Below, piece after piece: positions 1 to 6,420 of a stretch of 8,130 nt of DNA. Every line of letters begins with the position of its first letter. Position 1 is the stretch's first letter. Under the pieces are notes generated by a model. The model had not been told where the DNA came from. It did no database searches and was given only the letters and a program-made list of their open reading frames with translations. A program made the position numbers and the translations under genes. The stretch lies in assembly GCA_031254685.1 (NCBI GenBank), contig JAIRTZ010000084.1, positions 1 through 8,130 on the forward strand, given 5' to 3'. Source of the stretch: Methanomassiliicoccaceae archaeon (GTDB lineage Archaea; Thermoplasmatota; Thermoplasmata; Methanomassiliicoccales; Methanomethylophilaceae).

Positions 1-266
1 TTCGGCGCCTTGACTTTGTAAGTACCTTTCATCTGCTCTATCACGAGCTTCGAATCCATAACGAATTCGATATCGTCCTCGTTGGAATCTATTGCGTAAC
101 CGATCGCATATATCAGTCCCCGGTATTCGGCGACGTTGTTCGTATTGATGCCGATGTATTGCGAATGCTGATGGATAATTTTTTCATCCCTGCAGACAAC
201 GACCGCGAACGCCGAATGCCCGGGATTCCCGCGCGCGCCGCCGTCGGAATATATTTTCAATGACAT
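1..266 (-). CDS. rnhA: Ribonuclease HI, C-terminal part outside the window
   Basis: This is a type I ribonuclease H, which cleaves the RNA strand of RNA-DNA hybrids in the cytoplasm using two metal ions. The 88 visible residues start MSLKIYSDGGARGNPG. Asp8 of the SDGG motif, Glu47 in TNNVAEYRG and Asp71 in VMDSKLVIEQ are three of the four DEDD catalytic acids; the last lies beyond the window edge. The fold order (strand with Asp, NNxAEYxG helix, MDSxLV strand) is typical of short bacterial and archaeal RNase HI without an N-terminal hybrid-binding domain. The ATG at 264-266 lies 5 nt after the stop of panD, so the two genes are probably co-transcribed. The upstream CTGATC gives a weak Shine-Dalgarno match. 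The family call is secure; the cellular role (primer removal or R-loop repair) is general family knowledge. Confidence 0.93.
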   Translation of the reverse strand, partial: MSLKIYSDGGARGNPGHSAFAVVVCRDEKIIHQHSQYIGINTNNVAEYRGLIYAIGYAIDSNEDDIEFVMDSKLVIEQMKGTYKVKAP

Positions 267-271
267 AATGA

Positions 272-619
272 TCAGTAGACGAATTCCTTTACCGGGCGGT
301 TATTTCCGTCGACGGCCACCGCTTTCGCTTTGATCGGCTTGTCGGTGAGCTCAAAGCCCATGATGATTATTTTATCGCCGACGCTGCATAAATGCGCCGC
401 GGCGCCGTTCAGCGCGACGATGCCGGAATCCCTTTCGCCTTCCATCGTGTATGTCTCGAAGCGCGCACCGTTGGTGACGTTGGCCACGAATACTTTTTCG
501 CCGACCCATATGCCCGCCTTCTCCAGAAGCCCCATGTCAACGGTGATACTGCCTTCGTAATCCACCCTGGTCTGTGTGACCGTGGCCCTGTGAATCTTAC
601 CGCGGAGCATCCATCGCAT
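272..619 (-). CDS. panD: Aspartate 1-decarboxylase (pyruvoyl-dependent)
   Basis: PanD converts L-aspartate to beta-alanine for pantothenate and coenzyme A synthesis. The 115-residue product closely follows the bacterial PanD pattern. Lys8 lies in MLRGKIHRATVT. YEGS at 21-24 is the self-cleavage site, with the Gly23-Ser24 bond cut to create the pyruvoyl group. VTNGARFETY and LNGAAAHLCSVGDKIII are the conserved substrate and core segments. The length is slightly short of the usual 120-130 residues because the C-terminal tail is brief. I chose the ATG at 619 because a TATA-like box lies about 25 nt upstream, which implies a leaderless transcript; Met4 is an alternative start. The gene ends in TGA 5 nt before RNase HI. 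Many archaea make beta-alanine with a PLP-dependent enzyme instead, so a bacterial-type PanD may have been acquired. That origin is an inference. Confidence 0.95.
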   Translation of the reverse strand: MRWMLRGKIHRATVTQTRVDYEGSITVDMGLLEKAGIWVGEKVFVANVTNGARFETYTMEGERDSGIVALNGAAAHLCSVGDKIIIMGFELTDKPIKAKAVAVDGNNRPVKEFVY

Positions 620-640
620 GCTGATGTGATTGTCATGGCA

Positions 641-648
641 TTAAAAAA
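641..648 (-). promoter_or_regulatory. TATA box for panD-rnhA (leaderless)
   Basis: Read on the minus strand this is TTTTTTAA, preceded by purine-rich GGAAAG that could act as a BRE. Its centre is about 26 nt upstream of the panD ATG at 619, so transcription should begin at or next to the start codon. It is a sequence pattern only. Confidence 0.55.
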
Positions 649-701
649 CTTTCCTGACACGCATTGATCGCGTAGTGAGCGCGGCAATCGTTTCCGTTTC
701 T

Positions 702-735
702 GTGTTTAGTAACACGAATTGATGAATTAGTAACA
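702..735 (+). promoter_or_regulatory. Candidate operator: inverted repeat and direct repeats upstream of importer promoter
   Basis: GTGTT-TAGT-AACAC (702-715) is a perfect inverted repeat with a 4-nt centre. The 9-mer TTAGTAACA occurs twice, at 706-714 and 727-735, exactly 21 bp apart and so on the same face of the helix. The second copy ends 3 bp before the TATA box. The position suits a repressor or activator of the importer operon, for example a metal or corrinoid sensor. Which regulator binds cannot be read from the sequence. Confidence 0.4.
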
Positions 736-738
736 TTA

Positions 739-747
739 TTTATATAA
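739..747 (+). promoter_or_regulatory. TATA box of the ABC importer operon
   Basis: TTTATATAA is a strong archaeal box A. Start of transcription is expected near 768-770, giving a leader of about 80 nt before the binding-protein ATG at 851. This is the longest leader among the genes here whose start can be placed; the others look leaderless or nearly so. Confidence 0.65.
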
Positions 748-787
748 TATGAGGATATTGTGTGTTATCGAATATGGGTGATCAAAA

Positions 788-829
788 ATGAGAATCGAAA
801 AGACCCTGATCGCATCCGAAAGGATGTAG
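788..829 (+). CDS. Short leader ORF ending in TAG, in frame with the binding protein
   Basis: This is a 13-codon ORF (MRIEKTLIASERM, then TAG) inside the operon leader. It has the best ribosome-binding site of the region: GGTGATC at 777-783 matches the archaeal anti-Shine-Dalgarno and ends 4 nt before the ATG. After the TAG the same frame runs without a stop through CTG AAA AAG GAA GGT CAT GGG into the ATG of the binding protein at 851. It may be a regulatory leader peptide, a translational coupler, or an N-terminal extension if UAG is decoded as pyrrolysine. No homologue is recognised and expression is unproven. Confidence 0.35.
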   Translation: MRIEKTLIASERM

Positions 830-836
830 CTGAAAA

Positions 837-844
837 AGGAAGGT
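837..844 (+). promoter_or_regulatory. Ribosome-binding site for the binding protein
   Basis: AGGAAGGT ends 6 nt before the ATG at 851, which favours that start over the ATG at 857, two codons downstream. It also lies within 20 nt of the leader ORF stop, close enough for translational coupling. Confidence 0.5.
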
Positions 845-850
845 CATGGG

Positions 851-1936
851 ATGACCATGAAAAAGACAGTGATCGCAATGGCAGCGTTGTTCATGATATC
901 CGGTCTGGCGCTTATTTCCGCGCCGGCGGCATCCGCGGACACGCCCGCGGACTTTGAACCTTTTGCGATAGAGAATTCCGTGGGAACGCGGGTGACGTTC
1001 ACCGAGCCGGCGCAGAAGGTCGCGTCGCTCGGACTATCGTTCACGACCACGCTCATGGAGCTCGGCTGTATCGATAAATTGGTGATGATCGACAATTATT
1101 CGGCGCCGGCGAGCAGCGGCGTATCGGAACTTGCGTCGATCCCGTCATATCCGGTGAGCACCGGCGAACAGATCGGACAGCTCCTGGCGAACGGGGACGG
1201 AGGTTTTGATAAGAACCGGGACGTCGTGTTCATTTACGGATACTCGTACCACGCGGCCGCCATAGCGGCGATGGAGTTGCTCGGCCTGAAGGTCGTCACG
1301 TTCTATCCCACGAACTACGAGATGGGAATGGGGATGGTCACGAGCATCGGCGCGATAATGGGCCTCAACGAAAAGGCGTCCGGCATCGTATCGAAGATGC
1401 AGACCGCGCTTACATATTATCAGGGGATGCTGGCCTCCAACAGCATCTCCTCTCCCGATTCAAAGGTCAGAGCGGTGTACGTAAGTTACAGCGGCGGGAC
1501 CCTGAAGGTCGGCAATGTGAATTCGTACTCCGTGACGTTATTGAAGATCGCCGGCGGGATAAATCCCGCGGATAACGATACGCTGACAGGGAGCGCCCTG
1601 ACGTCGTATGCTGTGGACGATTCGATGTTCCTCCAGCTGAACATCGATGTGATATTCCTGGACCCGTACTATACCGGTACGCCCGGAGAATTCCGTACGG
1701 AGAAGAACCTCGGCAGCACCGTAAAAATATACAAACTGAGCATGTCGATGAACCAATACGGCCCGGCGTCGCTGGAGGGTATGAGATTTATGGCGCAGGC
1801 CATGTATCCGGACATATTCGACGCATCGGAATGGGGGCAGGATGACACCGTACCGGAAAACTATGTGCTGTACATCGCGATCGTATCGATACTCGTATCG
1901 GCCGTCGCTGTGGCATACGTTGTGTTCAGGCGGTGA
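851..1936 (+). CDS. ABC importer substrate-binding protein (Fe-chelate/haem/cobalamin type)
   Basis: This is a type III periplasmic-binding-fold protein of 361 residues that captures a metal-chelate ligand outside the cell and passes it to the adjacent permease. Residues 1-29 form a signal peptide (MTMKK, hydrophobic stretch, then SAPAASA). The mature protein starts with the family pattern ENSVGTRVTFTEPAQKVASL, followed by the LGCIDKLVMIDNY lobe and, later, LKIAGGINPADN and IDVIFLDPYYTG in the second lobe. There is no lipobox cysteine. Instead a C-terminal membrane helix (about 338-358) followed by RR anchors the protein in the membrane, a common archaeal arrangement. It is the first gene of a three-gene operon; the permease follows after 39 nt. 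The stop is TGA. The ligand (siderophore, haem or corrinoid) cannot be told from the sequence. A corrinoid would suit a methylotrophic methanogen, but that is inference. Confidence 0.88.
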   Translation: MTMKKTVIAMAALFMISGLALISAPAASADTPADFEPFAIENSVGTRVTFTEPAQKVASLGLSFTTTLMELGCIDKLVMIDNYSAPASSGVSELASIPSYPVSTGEQIGQLLANGDGGFDKNRDVVFIYGYSYHAAAIAAMELLGLKVVTFYPTNYEMGMGMVTSIGAIMGLNEKASGIVSKMQTALTYYQGMLASNSISSPDSKVRAVYVSYSGGTLKVGNVNSYSVTLLKIAGGINPADNDTLTGSALTSYAVDDSMFLQLNIDVIFLDPYYTGTPGEFRTEKNLGSTVKIYKLSMSMNQYGPASLEGMRFMAQAMYPDIFDASEWGQDDTVPENYVLYIAIVSILVSAVAVAYVVFRR

Positions 1937-1975
1937 CACAAACCATTTATTTCGCATTTATATGAGGGGAAAAAG

Positions 1976-3007
1976 ATGACGGTCGGCGACACTGGAAAAA
2001 GAAGGATACGGCTTTTGACGGTGACCGCCGTCCTCATCGTAATATTACTGTTCTCGATAGTGCTTGATCTCACGCAAGCGTTCTTCTCGCTTTCGCTGAA
2101 GGAGGCGTTCATGGCGATCTTCGGAAAGGGGACCGACGTGCATGTGAGCATCGTCCAGCAGATCAACGGTCCGCGGGTCGTAATGGGATGCATGGTGGGC
2201 GCGGGGCTCGGGATATCCGGGGCGGCGATGCAGGCGGTGTTCCGTAACCCGATGGCATCGCCGTACATTCTCGGTCTTTCATCGGGGGCCGCCTTTGGCG
2301 CCGCGCTTGCGATGACCATCCCGATCGCATTCATCCCGATGTTCGTCACGAGACCGTTATTCGCGTTCGTGTTCTGCATGGCGACGATGTTCCTTGTCTA
2401 CTTCATCTCACGCGTCGGCGGACGTGTGCCCACGGAGACGCTGTTGTTATCGGGTATTGCCGTAGGCTCCCTCTTCAGCGCATTGGTGTCGCTGCTCACG
2501 TACGTCGCCGGCGAAAGAATGGCCGGCATAGTGTATTGGACCATGGGCAACCTTTCGCAGACCGGATGGCAGAACACGCTCATCGTAATTCCGTTGATAC
2601 TTGCCGGGAGCCTTATCATGGCCACCCGCGGAAGGGAGCTGAACGCGATGATGCTGGGGGACGCCCACGCGAAGGACCTCGGCGTGGATGTGAAGAAGGT
2701 GAGATTGGAGATGCTCATATCATCGTCGCTCGTCACGGCGGCGGCCGTCGCGTTCGTCGGTATAATCGGATTCGTGGGATTGGTGATACCGCATATACTG
2801 CGCATCGTCATCGGCCCCGGCAACAGGGCATTGCTCCCGCTGTCGATGCTCGGAGGGGCGGCGTTCGTCGTATTGTGCGATTATCTGTCCAGGTCGATGT
2901 TCACCAGCCTCGGCATACTGCCGATAGGCATACTGACGTCGCTGGTCGGCGCCCCGTACTTCATATATCTGCTCCGCAGGCGGAAGAACGAGGTGGGCTG
3001 GAATTGA
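1976..3007 (+). CDS. FecCD/BtuC-family ABC transporter permease
   Basis: This is the membrane channel subunit, which works as a homodimer, of an iron-chelate or cobalamin importer. The 343 residues include about ten hydrophobic segments. Two family hallmarks are clear: GLGISGAAMQAVFRNPMASP followed by YILGLSSGAAFGAAL in the first third, and FVGLVIPHILRIVIGPGNRA in the last third, the region that contacts the ATPase. The end, GILPIGILTSLVGAPYFIYLL and then RRRK, is also typical. GAGGGGA at 1964-1970 is a good ribosome-binding site 5 nt before the ATG. The TGA stop overlaps the ATPase start (TGATG), so the two subunits are translationally coupled. The length is normal for the family (about 330-350). 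Substrate is not resolved. Confidence 0.95.
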   Translation: MTVGDTGKRRIRLLTVTAVLIVILLFSIVLDLTQAFFSLSLKEAFMAIFGKGTDVHVSIVQQINGPRVVMGCMVGAGLGISGAAMQAVFRNPMASPYILGLSSGAAFGAALAMTIPIAFIPMFVTRPLFAFVFCMATMFLVYFISRVGGRVPTETLLLSGIAVGSLFSALVSLLTYVAGERMAGIVYWTMGNLSQTGWQNTLIVIPLILAGSLIMATRGRELNAMMLGDAHAKDLGVDVKKVRLEMLISSSLVTAAAVAFVGIIGFVGLVIPHILRIVIGPGNRALLPLSMLGGAAFVVLCDYLSRSMFTSLGILPIGILTSLVGAPYFIYLLRRRKNEVGWN

Positions 3008-3798
3008 TGCTCAGGATCGAGGACCTCCGTTTCTCGTACAAGGACAAACCGGTACTGGACGGCGTCGACCTGGAGATACGGCCCGGGGAGGTCATCGGCA
3101 TCATCGGACCGAACGGATGCGGCAAGACCACATTATTGAAGCATCTGAACCGCAACCTCCATCCGGCCGTCGGACGCGTACTGCTTGACGATAAAGATAT
3201 AGAGAAAATGACGAAGGCGGACATCGCGAGATACGTGGCCGTCGTCCCGCAGTCGAACGAGATCAATTTCTCGTTCACTGTGCGCGACATCGTAACGATG
3301 GGAAGAATGCCTTTTCTGGAGAAGTTCGGCGGCGAATCGTCGGAGGATCTCAGAAAGATAGACGAGGCCATGGAAAAGACCAACATCATGGAATTCGCGG
3401 ACCGCTTCATAAACACCATGAGCGGCGGCGAAAGGCAGCGGGTGATAATCGCAAGAGCGTTAGCGCAGACGCCCGAGATAATACTCCTGGACGAGCCGAC
3501 GTTACATCTCGACATAAGCAACCAGTTCGACGTTCTGGACCTCGTCAAAAAGCTTTCCGATGCCGACGGTCTCACCGTGGTGATCGTATCGCACGACCTT
3601 CCTATGGTCGTTCGATACTGCGACCGCATCGTGATGCTCAAGGATCATAAGATATTCGCGGCAGGGGCGCCGGAAGAAGTGCTCACGCCCGAGATCATGA
3701 AGGAGATTTTCAACATTGACGCGGTGTTCGAGAAGGACCCCGTATCAAAACAGAACACGGTCCGCATATACGGGTCGTGCACCAAAAGGCCAAAGTAA
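3007..3798 (+). CDS. FecE/BtuD-type ABC transporter ATPase
   Basis: This ATP-hydrolysing subunit of 263 residues powers the importer from the cytoplasmic face. Walker A is GPNGCGKTT (34-42), the Q-loop glutamine is Gln82 (VVPQ), the signature is MSGGERQ (138-144), Walker B is IILLDE (158-163), the D-loop is HLD (167-169), and the switch histidine is His196 in VSHD. The signature has Met in place of the more common Leu at its first position, a conservative change. DIVTMGRMPF is typical of the iron-chelate/cobalamin ATPase group. I took the ATG overlapping the permease stop as the start because the conserved LRIEDLRFSY begins there; an open frame further upstream is a shadow of the permease. 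The gene ends 16 nt from the 3' end of the convergent tRNA. Confidence 0.95.
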   Translation: MLRIEDLRFSYKDKPVLDGVDLEIRPGEVIGIIGPNGCGKTTLLKHLNRNLHPAVGRVLLDDKDIEKMTKADIARYVAVVPQSNEINFSFTVRDIVTMGRMPFLEKFGGESSEDLRKIDEAMEKTNIMEFADRFINTMSGGERQRVIIARALAQTPEIILLDEPTLHLDISNQFDVLDLVKKLSDADGLTVVIVSHDLPMVVRYCDRIVMLKDHKIFAAGAPEEVLTPEIMKEIFNIDAVFEKDPVSKQNTVRIYGSCTKRPK

Positions 3799-3814
3799 GA
3801 CAAAGTGAGAGGAA

Positions 3815-3890
3815 TGGCGCCCTGACCGGAATTCGAATCCGGGTCGAGGCCTCGACAGGGCCTCATGATAGGCCGCTACACTATCAGGGC
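3815..3890 (-). tRNA. tRNA-Asp (anticodon GTC), CCA encoded
   Basis: Read on the minus strand the gene folds as a complete cloverleaf. The acceptor stem GCCCTGA pairs with TCAGGGC. The anticodon arm AGGCC-CTGTCGA-GGCCT gives the 7-nt loop CT-GTC-GA. The T arm CCGGA-TTCGAAT-TCCGG is perfect. The discriminator base is G, as expected for Asp, and CCA follows in the DNA (3815-3817). There is no intron. It lies convergent to the transporter ATPase; the T-rich minus-strand stretch after CCA (TTTGTCTTACTTTGG) overlaps the ATPase 3' end and may serve as terminator. Confidence 0.96.
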
Positions 3891-3916
3891 TGCAAAAAGC
3901 GTCAGTACGGAGGCAG

Positions 3917-3923
3917 TATATAA
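3917..3923 (-). promoter_or_regulatory. TATA box of tRNA-Asp
   Basis: The minus-strand sequence TTATATA ends 27 nt from the first base of the tRNA, so transcription should start at or just before the mature 5' end. Confidence 0.65.
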
Positions 3924-3952
3924 CACTTAAGGTATATCTGGATGACAACACA

Positions 3953-3963
3953 TTTTAACATAA
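3953..3963 (+). promoter_or_regulatory. Probable TATA box of the CBS-ParB/SerK gene
   Basis: TTTTAACATAA has its centre about 26-28 nt before the ATG at 3985, implying a leaderless or nearly leaderless mRNA. A second AT-rich element, GGTATATCTG at 3931-3940, could give a transcript with a leader of about 25 nt that includes GGAATGAT as a weak ribosome site. Confidence 0.45.
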
Positions 3964-3984
3964 AACCGCTTAAGGAATGATAAT

Positions 3985-4854
3985 ATGCCGAAGCAGCCGA
4001 CCGTCGCCGATTACATGGTAACGTCAGTCCGTTCCGTGGAGCCCGACATGACAGTCCGAGAGGTCTCGAAGATGATCATCGACTCGAACCTCCACGGATT
4101 CCCCGTGACGAAGAAAGGTTATCTCGTCGGTTTCATAACAGCCAAGGAATTGTTAAAGTTCACCGACCGCCCGGACGCGGAGATAAAGGAAGTGATGAGG
4201 ATGGGCACCCGCTGCGCGGTGCCCGAGATGAGTATAGACGACGCGATGCGCGTACTCTTCCGATACGGGCTGAGGAATCTTCCCGTGATAGACAAACAGG
4301 GGAAGCTCGTGGGCGTCGTATCCAACATTGACGTTGTGCGCTCTCATATCGAACGCTCAAGACCGTCGAAGGTCCTGTCGGTGAAGACGTTCCTCGAACA
4401 GCAGAACGGGATTCACCTGAAGATAGTGAACGGCGACATCCCGCTGGAGGAGGTGCTTCCGACGCAGAAGGAAGTGTTCATGGACGAACTGATCGGAAGG
4501 CAGTACGAACTGAAAAAAGGATTGAACGAGCCGCTGATAGTCGTGAAGAGAAGAGGCGGTTACCTTGTCGTCGACGGCCACCACCGCATAATGGCCGCGA
4601 AGCAATTGGGAGCGAAGACCTTCAACGCCGTGATATTGGAACCGGACAACTACGAAGTTAAGCTCGGTCTGGAACGAACGGCGGAGAAATGGGGATTGTG
4701 GTCGTTGGACGACGTGAAGATAATCGAAGGCTCCAAACACCCGTTCATCGAGATGACAACGAGAATGATGGACAGCGACGAGATGGCGAAGCTGAACGAA
4801 CGGTTGAACAGCAGCAATCACGAACCGCCGAAGCCGAAGAAGAAAAAGAAATAA
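3985..4854 (+). CDS. Tandem CBS domains fused to a ParB/SerK-like domain
   Basis: This is a 289-residue cytoplasmic protein. Residues 6-60 and 66-122 are two CBS domains, each with the GFPV/NLPV and LVGFIT/LVGVVS patterns, forming a Bateman pair that usually senses adenine nucleotides. Residues about 130-235 are a ParB-N/sulfiredoxin-fold domain with the motif VVDGHHR (195-201). That motif occurs in the archaeal ADP-dependent free serine kinase SerK, which makes O-phosphoserine for cysteine synthesis, as well as in partition-type ParB proteins. No helix-turn-helix DNA-binding domain follows, which argues against a chromosome-partition role. The C-terminus is a basic tail, PPKPKKKKK. The gene is monocistronic, transcribed away from tRNA-Asp, and ends inside a hairpin shared with the convergent gene. 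A CBS-regulated small-molecule kinase is my preferred reading but is an inference. Confidence 0.85.
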   Translation: MPKQPTVADYMVTSVRSVEPDMTVREVSKMIIDSNLHGFPVTKKGYLVGFITAKELLKFTDRPDAEIKEVMRMGTRCAVPEMSIDDAMRVLFRYGLRNLPVIDKQGKLVGVVSNIDVVRSHIERSRPSKVLSVKTFLEQQNGIHLKIVNGDIPLEEVLPTQKEVFMDELIGRQYELKKGLNEPLIVVKRRGGYLVVDGHHRIMAAKQLGAKTFNAVILEPDNYEVKLGLERTAEKWGLWSLDDVKIIEGSKHPFIEMTTRMMDSDEMAKLNERLNSSNHEPPKPKKKKK

Positions 4855-4876
4855 GCCGCTGTCAGAACAGCGGCTT
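4838..4876 (-). terminator. Hairpin with T-tract at the convergent gene junction
   Basis: AAGCCGCTG (4853-4861) and CAGCGGCTT (4868-4876) form a perfect 9-bp stem with loop TCAGAA. On the minus strand the stem is followed by TTATTTCTTTTTCTTC, a good U-rich tail, so it probably ends the transcript of the exported protein gene. Both genes' stop codons lie within the hairpin. On the plus strand no T-tract follows, so termination of the CBS-ParB gene here is less certain. Confidence 0.65.
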
Positions 4877-6346
4877 GATGATGAACAGGTTTCTGTCGTA
4901 AACGATCTCGCTGATGATGTCGCATTGCGGATCGCCGTCCTCGTCCAGATACACCTCATGCGTCACGGTGCCGGACACGCGTTCCTCATATGCTATCAGC
5001 ATCCCGCCTATGACCTCCATACGCAGGATGTTCCCGGCAAGAGGCACCTTGTCGGTGCTCGTTGCCGCGCTCGCGGTAACGTAGGCGTACAGCGAACCGT
5101 CCTTCAGACAGACGGGGGTCTCGCCGATGCGGTACAGTTCCTTGACCGGATCATGGAATTTATCGCTCAGAACGGTATCTCCGCTCGACGCGTCCGTGAC
5201 GTATTCCCAGACGCTGTATGACCTGTAGCTGCTGTTGCCGCAGTTCATACGGTACATTTCGCCGTTATTGATCAGAATGTACTCATTGGCCGTCCAGATC
5301 GATACGTGCAGTGAAAGGTTCGGATCGGCCCACTTCATCGTCGCGGTATCGAATACTTTCAGTGCGCCCGCTGTCATTTTGTAGATGTTGCCGTCGCTGC
5401 CCTTGACAAAACTGTTGGACACTCCCTCTGCGTAGTAATAATCGTCCTTGCACAGCACAACATTGCTGTCGGCGGCATCCATCGTGGTATTCGCAACTAT
5501 TATCGTCCCGTCATTGTTCACCATGCCGCAAAGGACCCTGATGTTCTTGTTCGGGACCATGTCCGTGATCACGATGTGATCCCCCTCAATCGTAAGCTTA
5601 AAGACGGAAACGGCGGAATATATCGGGATACCGTTGATCTCACCGACCATCGTCATGCCCGTTATCAGATTTTCATCCAAATAGTGAATGATCGGTATAT
5701 CGGCAAGCGAGTAGACATTCTTGCTTTGCCTGTCGATCACGAAGCTAAGCGTATCGTCGGTCGTGTTATATCCGCTGCGATCGTAGTAATCGCGGGAATA
5801 GTAACTGTTCATCGGCTGGTCGGGGCAATAAGTATGACCGGCGTTATAGGAAACATGACAATCCGGACATATCGGATTTATGGTCATCGTGAAATAAATG
5901 AAATCTTTCGTGACGTGAAGCTTATCGATCTGCGCATCGAGGTCCCCCTGCATTATCACATTCGGTCTGCCGTCGTCCGATACTTCGATCTTGGTGAACA
6001 ATACCTCGGAGATATTGCCGTCGTCGTCCACGCTTATCAGGCGGTTCCTCATATCTTGATCATCCTGAGGATCGTCGCCCAGGAGAACGGGGCCGGCGGC
6101 CTTCGAGGCCGCGGACTGTGTGCTCTGCGGCAAAACGCTCATAATGCCTACGGAAACGGATCCTCCGAGCTCCGCGCGGTAACCTTTGAGCATGTCCGGG
6201 TCGAGACTGTCATTGCTGTCTTCGCCGTCTTCACCGTCATTGCCGTCTTTGCTGTTGTTGTCCGGGCTTTTGACCAAAAAGAAAAAGCCTAGTCCCGCCA
6301 CGATCACTATCGCCACGGCTGCTATCGCCACTATTTTCACATTCAT
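4862..6346 (-). CDS. Membrane-anchored extracellular protein of unknown function
   Basis: The product is 494 residues from the ATG at 6346. I chose this start because it begins directly with a membrane helix (MNVK, hydrophobic to about residue 25), has AGGA just upstream, and lies downstream of the TATA box; the longer frame from 6409 would start inside that box. An acidic Asp/Asn/Gly/Glu-rich linker (about 28-51) follows, then a large soluble part, presumably extracellular. Recurrent short motifs such as GSDGNIYKM, NNGEMYRM and LKDGSLYAY suggest a beta-propeller or other repeated beta structure. Residues 160-174 hold CPDCH and HTYCPDQ, a knuckle resembling a zinc ribbon with the fourth cysteine replaced by Gln. 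No enzyme family is recognised. A surface sensor or binding protein is possible but unproven. Confidence 0.8.
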   Translation of the reverse strand: MNVKIVAIAAVAIVIVAGLGFFFLVKSPDNNSKDGNDGEDGEDSNDSLDPDMLKGYRAELGGSVSVGIMSVLPQSTQSAASKAAGPVLLGDDPQDDQDMRNRLISVDDDGNISEVLFTKIEVSDDGRPNVIMQGDLDAQIDKLHVTKDFIYFTMTINPICPDCHVSYNAGHTYCPDQPMNSYYSRDYYDRSGYNTTDDTLSFVIDRQSKNVYSLADIPIIHYLDENLITGMTMVGEINGIPIYSAVSVFKLTIEGDHIVITDMVPNKNIRVLCGMVNNDGTIIVANTTMDAADSNVVLCKDDYYYAEGVSNSFVKGSDGNIYKMTAGALKVFDTATMKWADPNLSLHVSIWTANEYILINNGEMYRMNCGNSSYRSYSVWEYVTDASSGDTVLSDKFHDPVKELYRIGETPVCLKDGSLYAYVTASAATSTDKVPLAGNILRMEVIGGMLIAYEERVSGTVTHEVYLDEDGDPQCDIISEIVYDRNLFIIKPLF

Positions 6347-6407
6347 GTTTCCTACTCCCCGTTTGAAACCGTTCGGTAGACCTTTGAAAGACCTGCCGGT
6401 GATATGC

Positions 6408-6415
6408 ATTATATA
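6408..6415 (-). promoter_or_regulatory. TATA box of the exported protein gene
   Basis: The minus-strand TATATAAT predicts a start near 6385 and a leader of about 40 nt ending in GGGGAGTAGGAAAC before the ATG. The upstream TATTTAATTT (about 6418-6427) is an alternative or an accompanying AT-rich element. Confidence 0.5.
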
Positions 6416-6420
6416 CGAAA

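Noticed and set aside
1861..2379. Minus-strand 172-residue ORF opposite the permease
   Set aside because: It is a shadow of the binding-protein end and the permease start, both of which have strong family motifs on the plus strand.
2536..3006. Longer upstream start for the ATPase
   Set aside because: The upstream part is the shadow frame of the permease (Arg/His-rich). The conserved ATPase start lies at the TGATG overlap.
3815..3890. tRNA-Glu, suggested by the overall resemblance of the D and anticodon arms
   Set aside because: With a 7-nt loop and a 5-bp stem the anticodon is GTC, and the discriminator is G, both pointing to Asp.
5576..6292. Plus-strand 238-residue ORF opposite the exported protein
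   Set aside because: Its composition and lack of domains mark it as the antisense shadow; the minus-strand frame has the signal anchor, motifs and promoter.
6347..6409. N-terminal extension of the exported protein (MHITGRS...)
   Set aside because: It would start inside the TATA box and place charged residues before the signal anchor. The ATG at 6346 has a ribosome site and a normal anchor.
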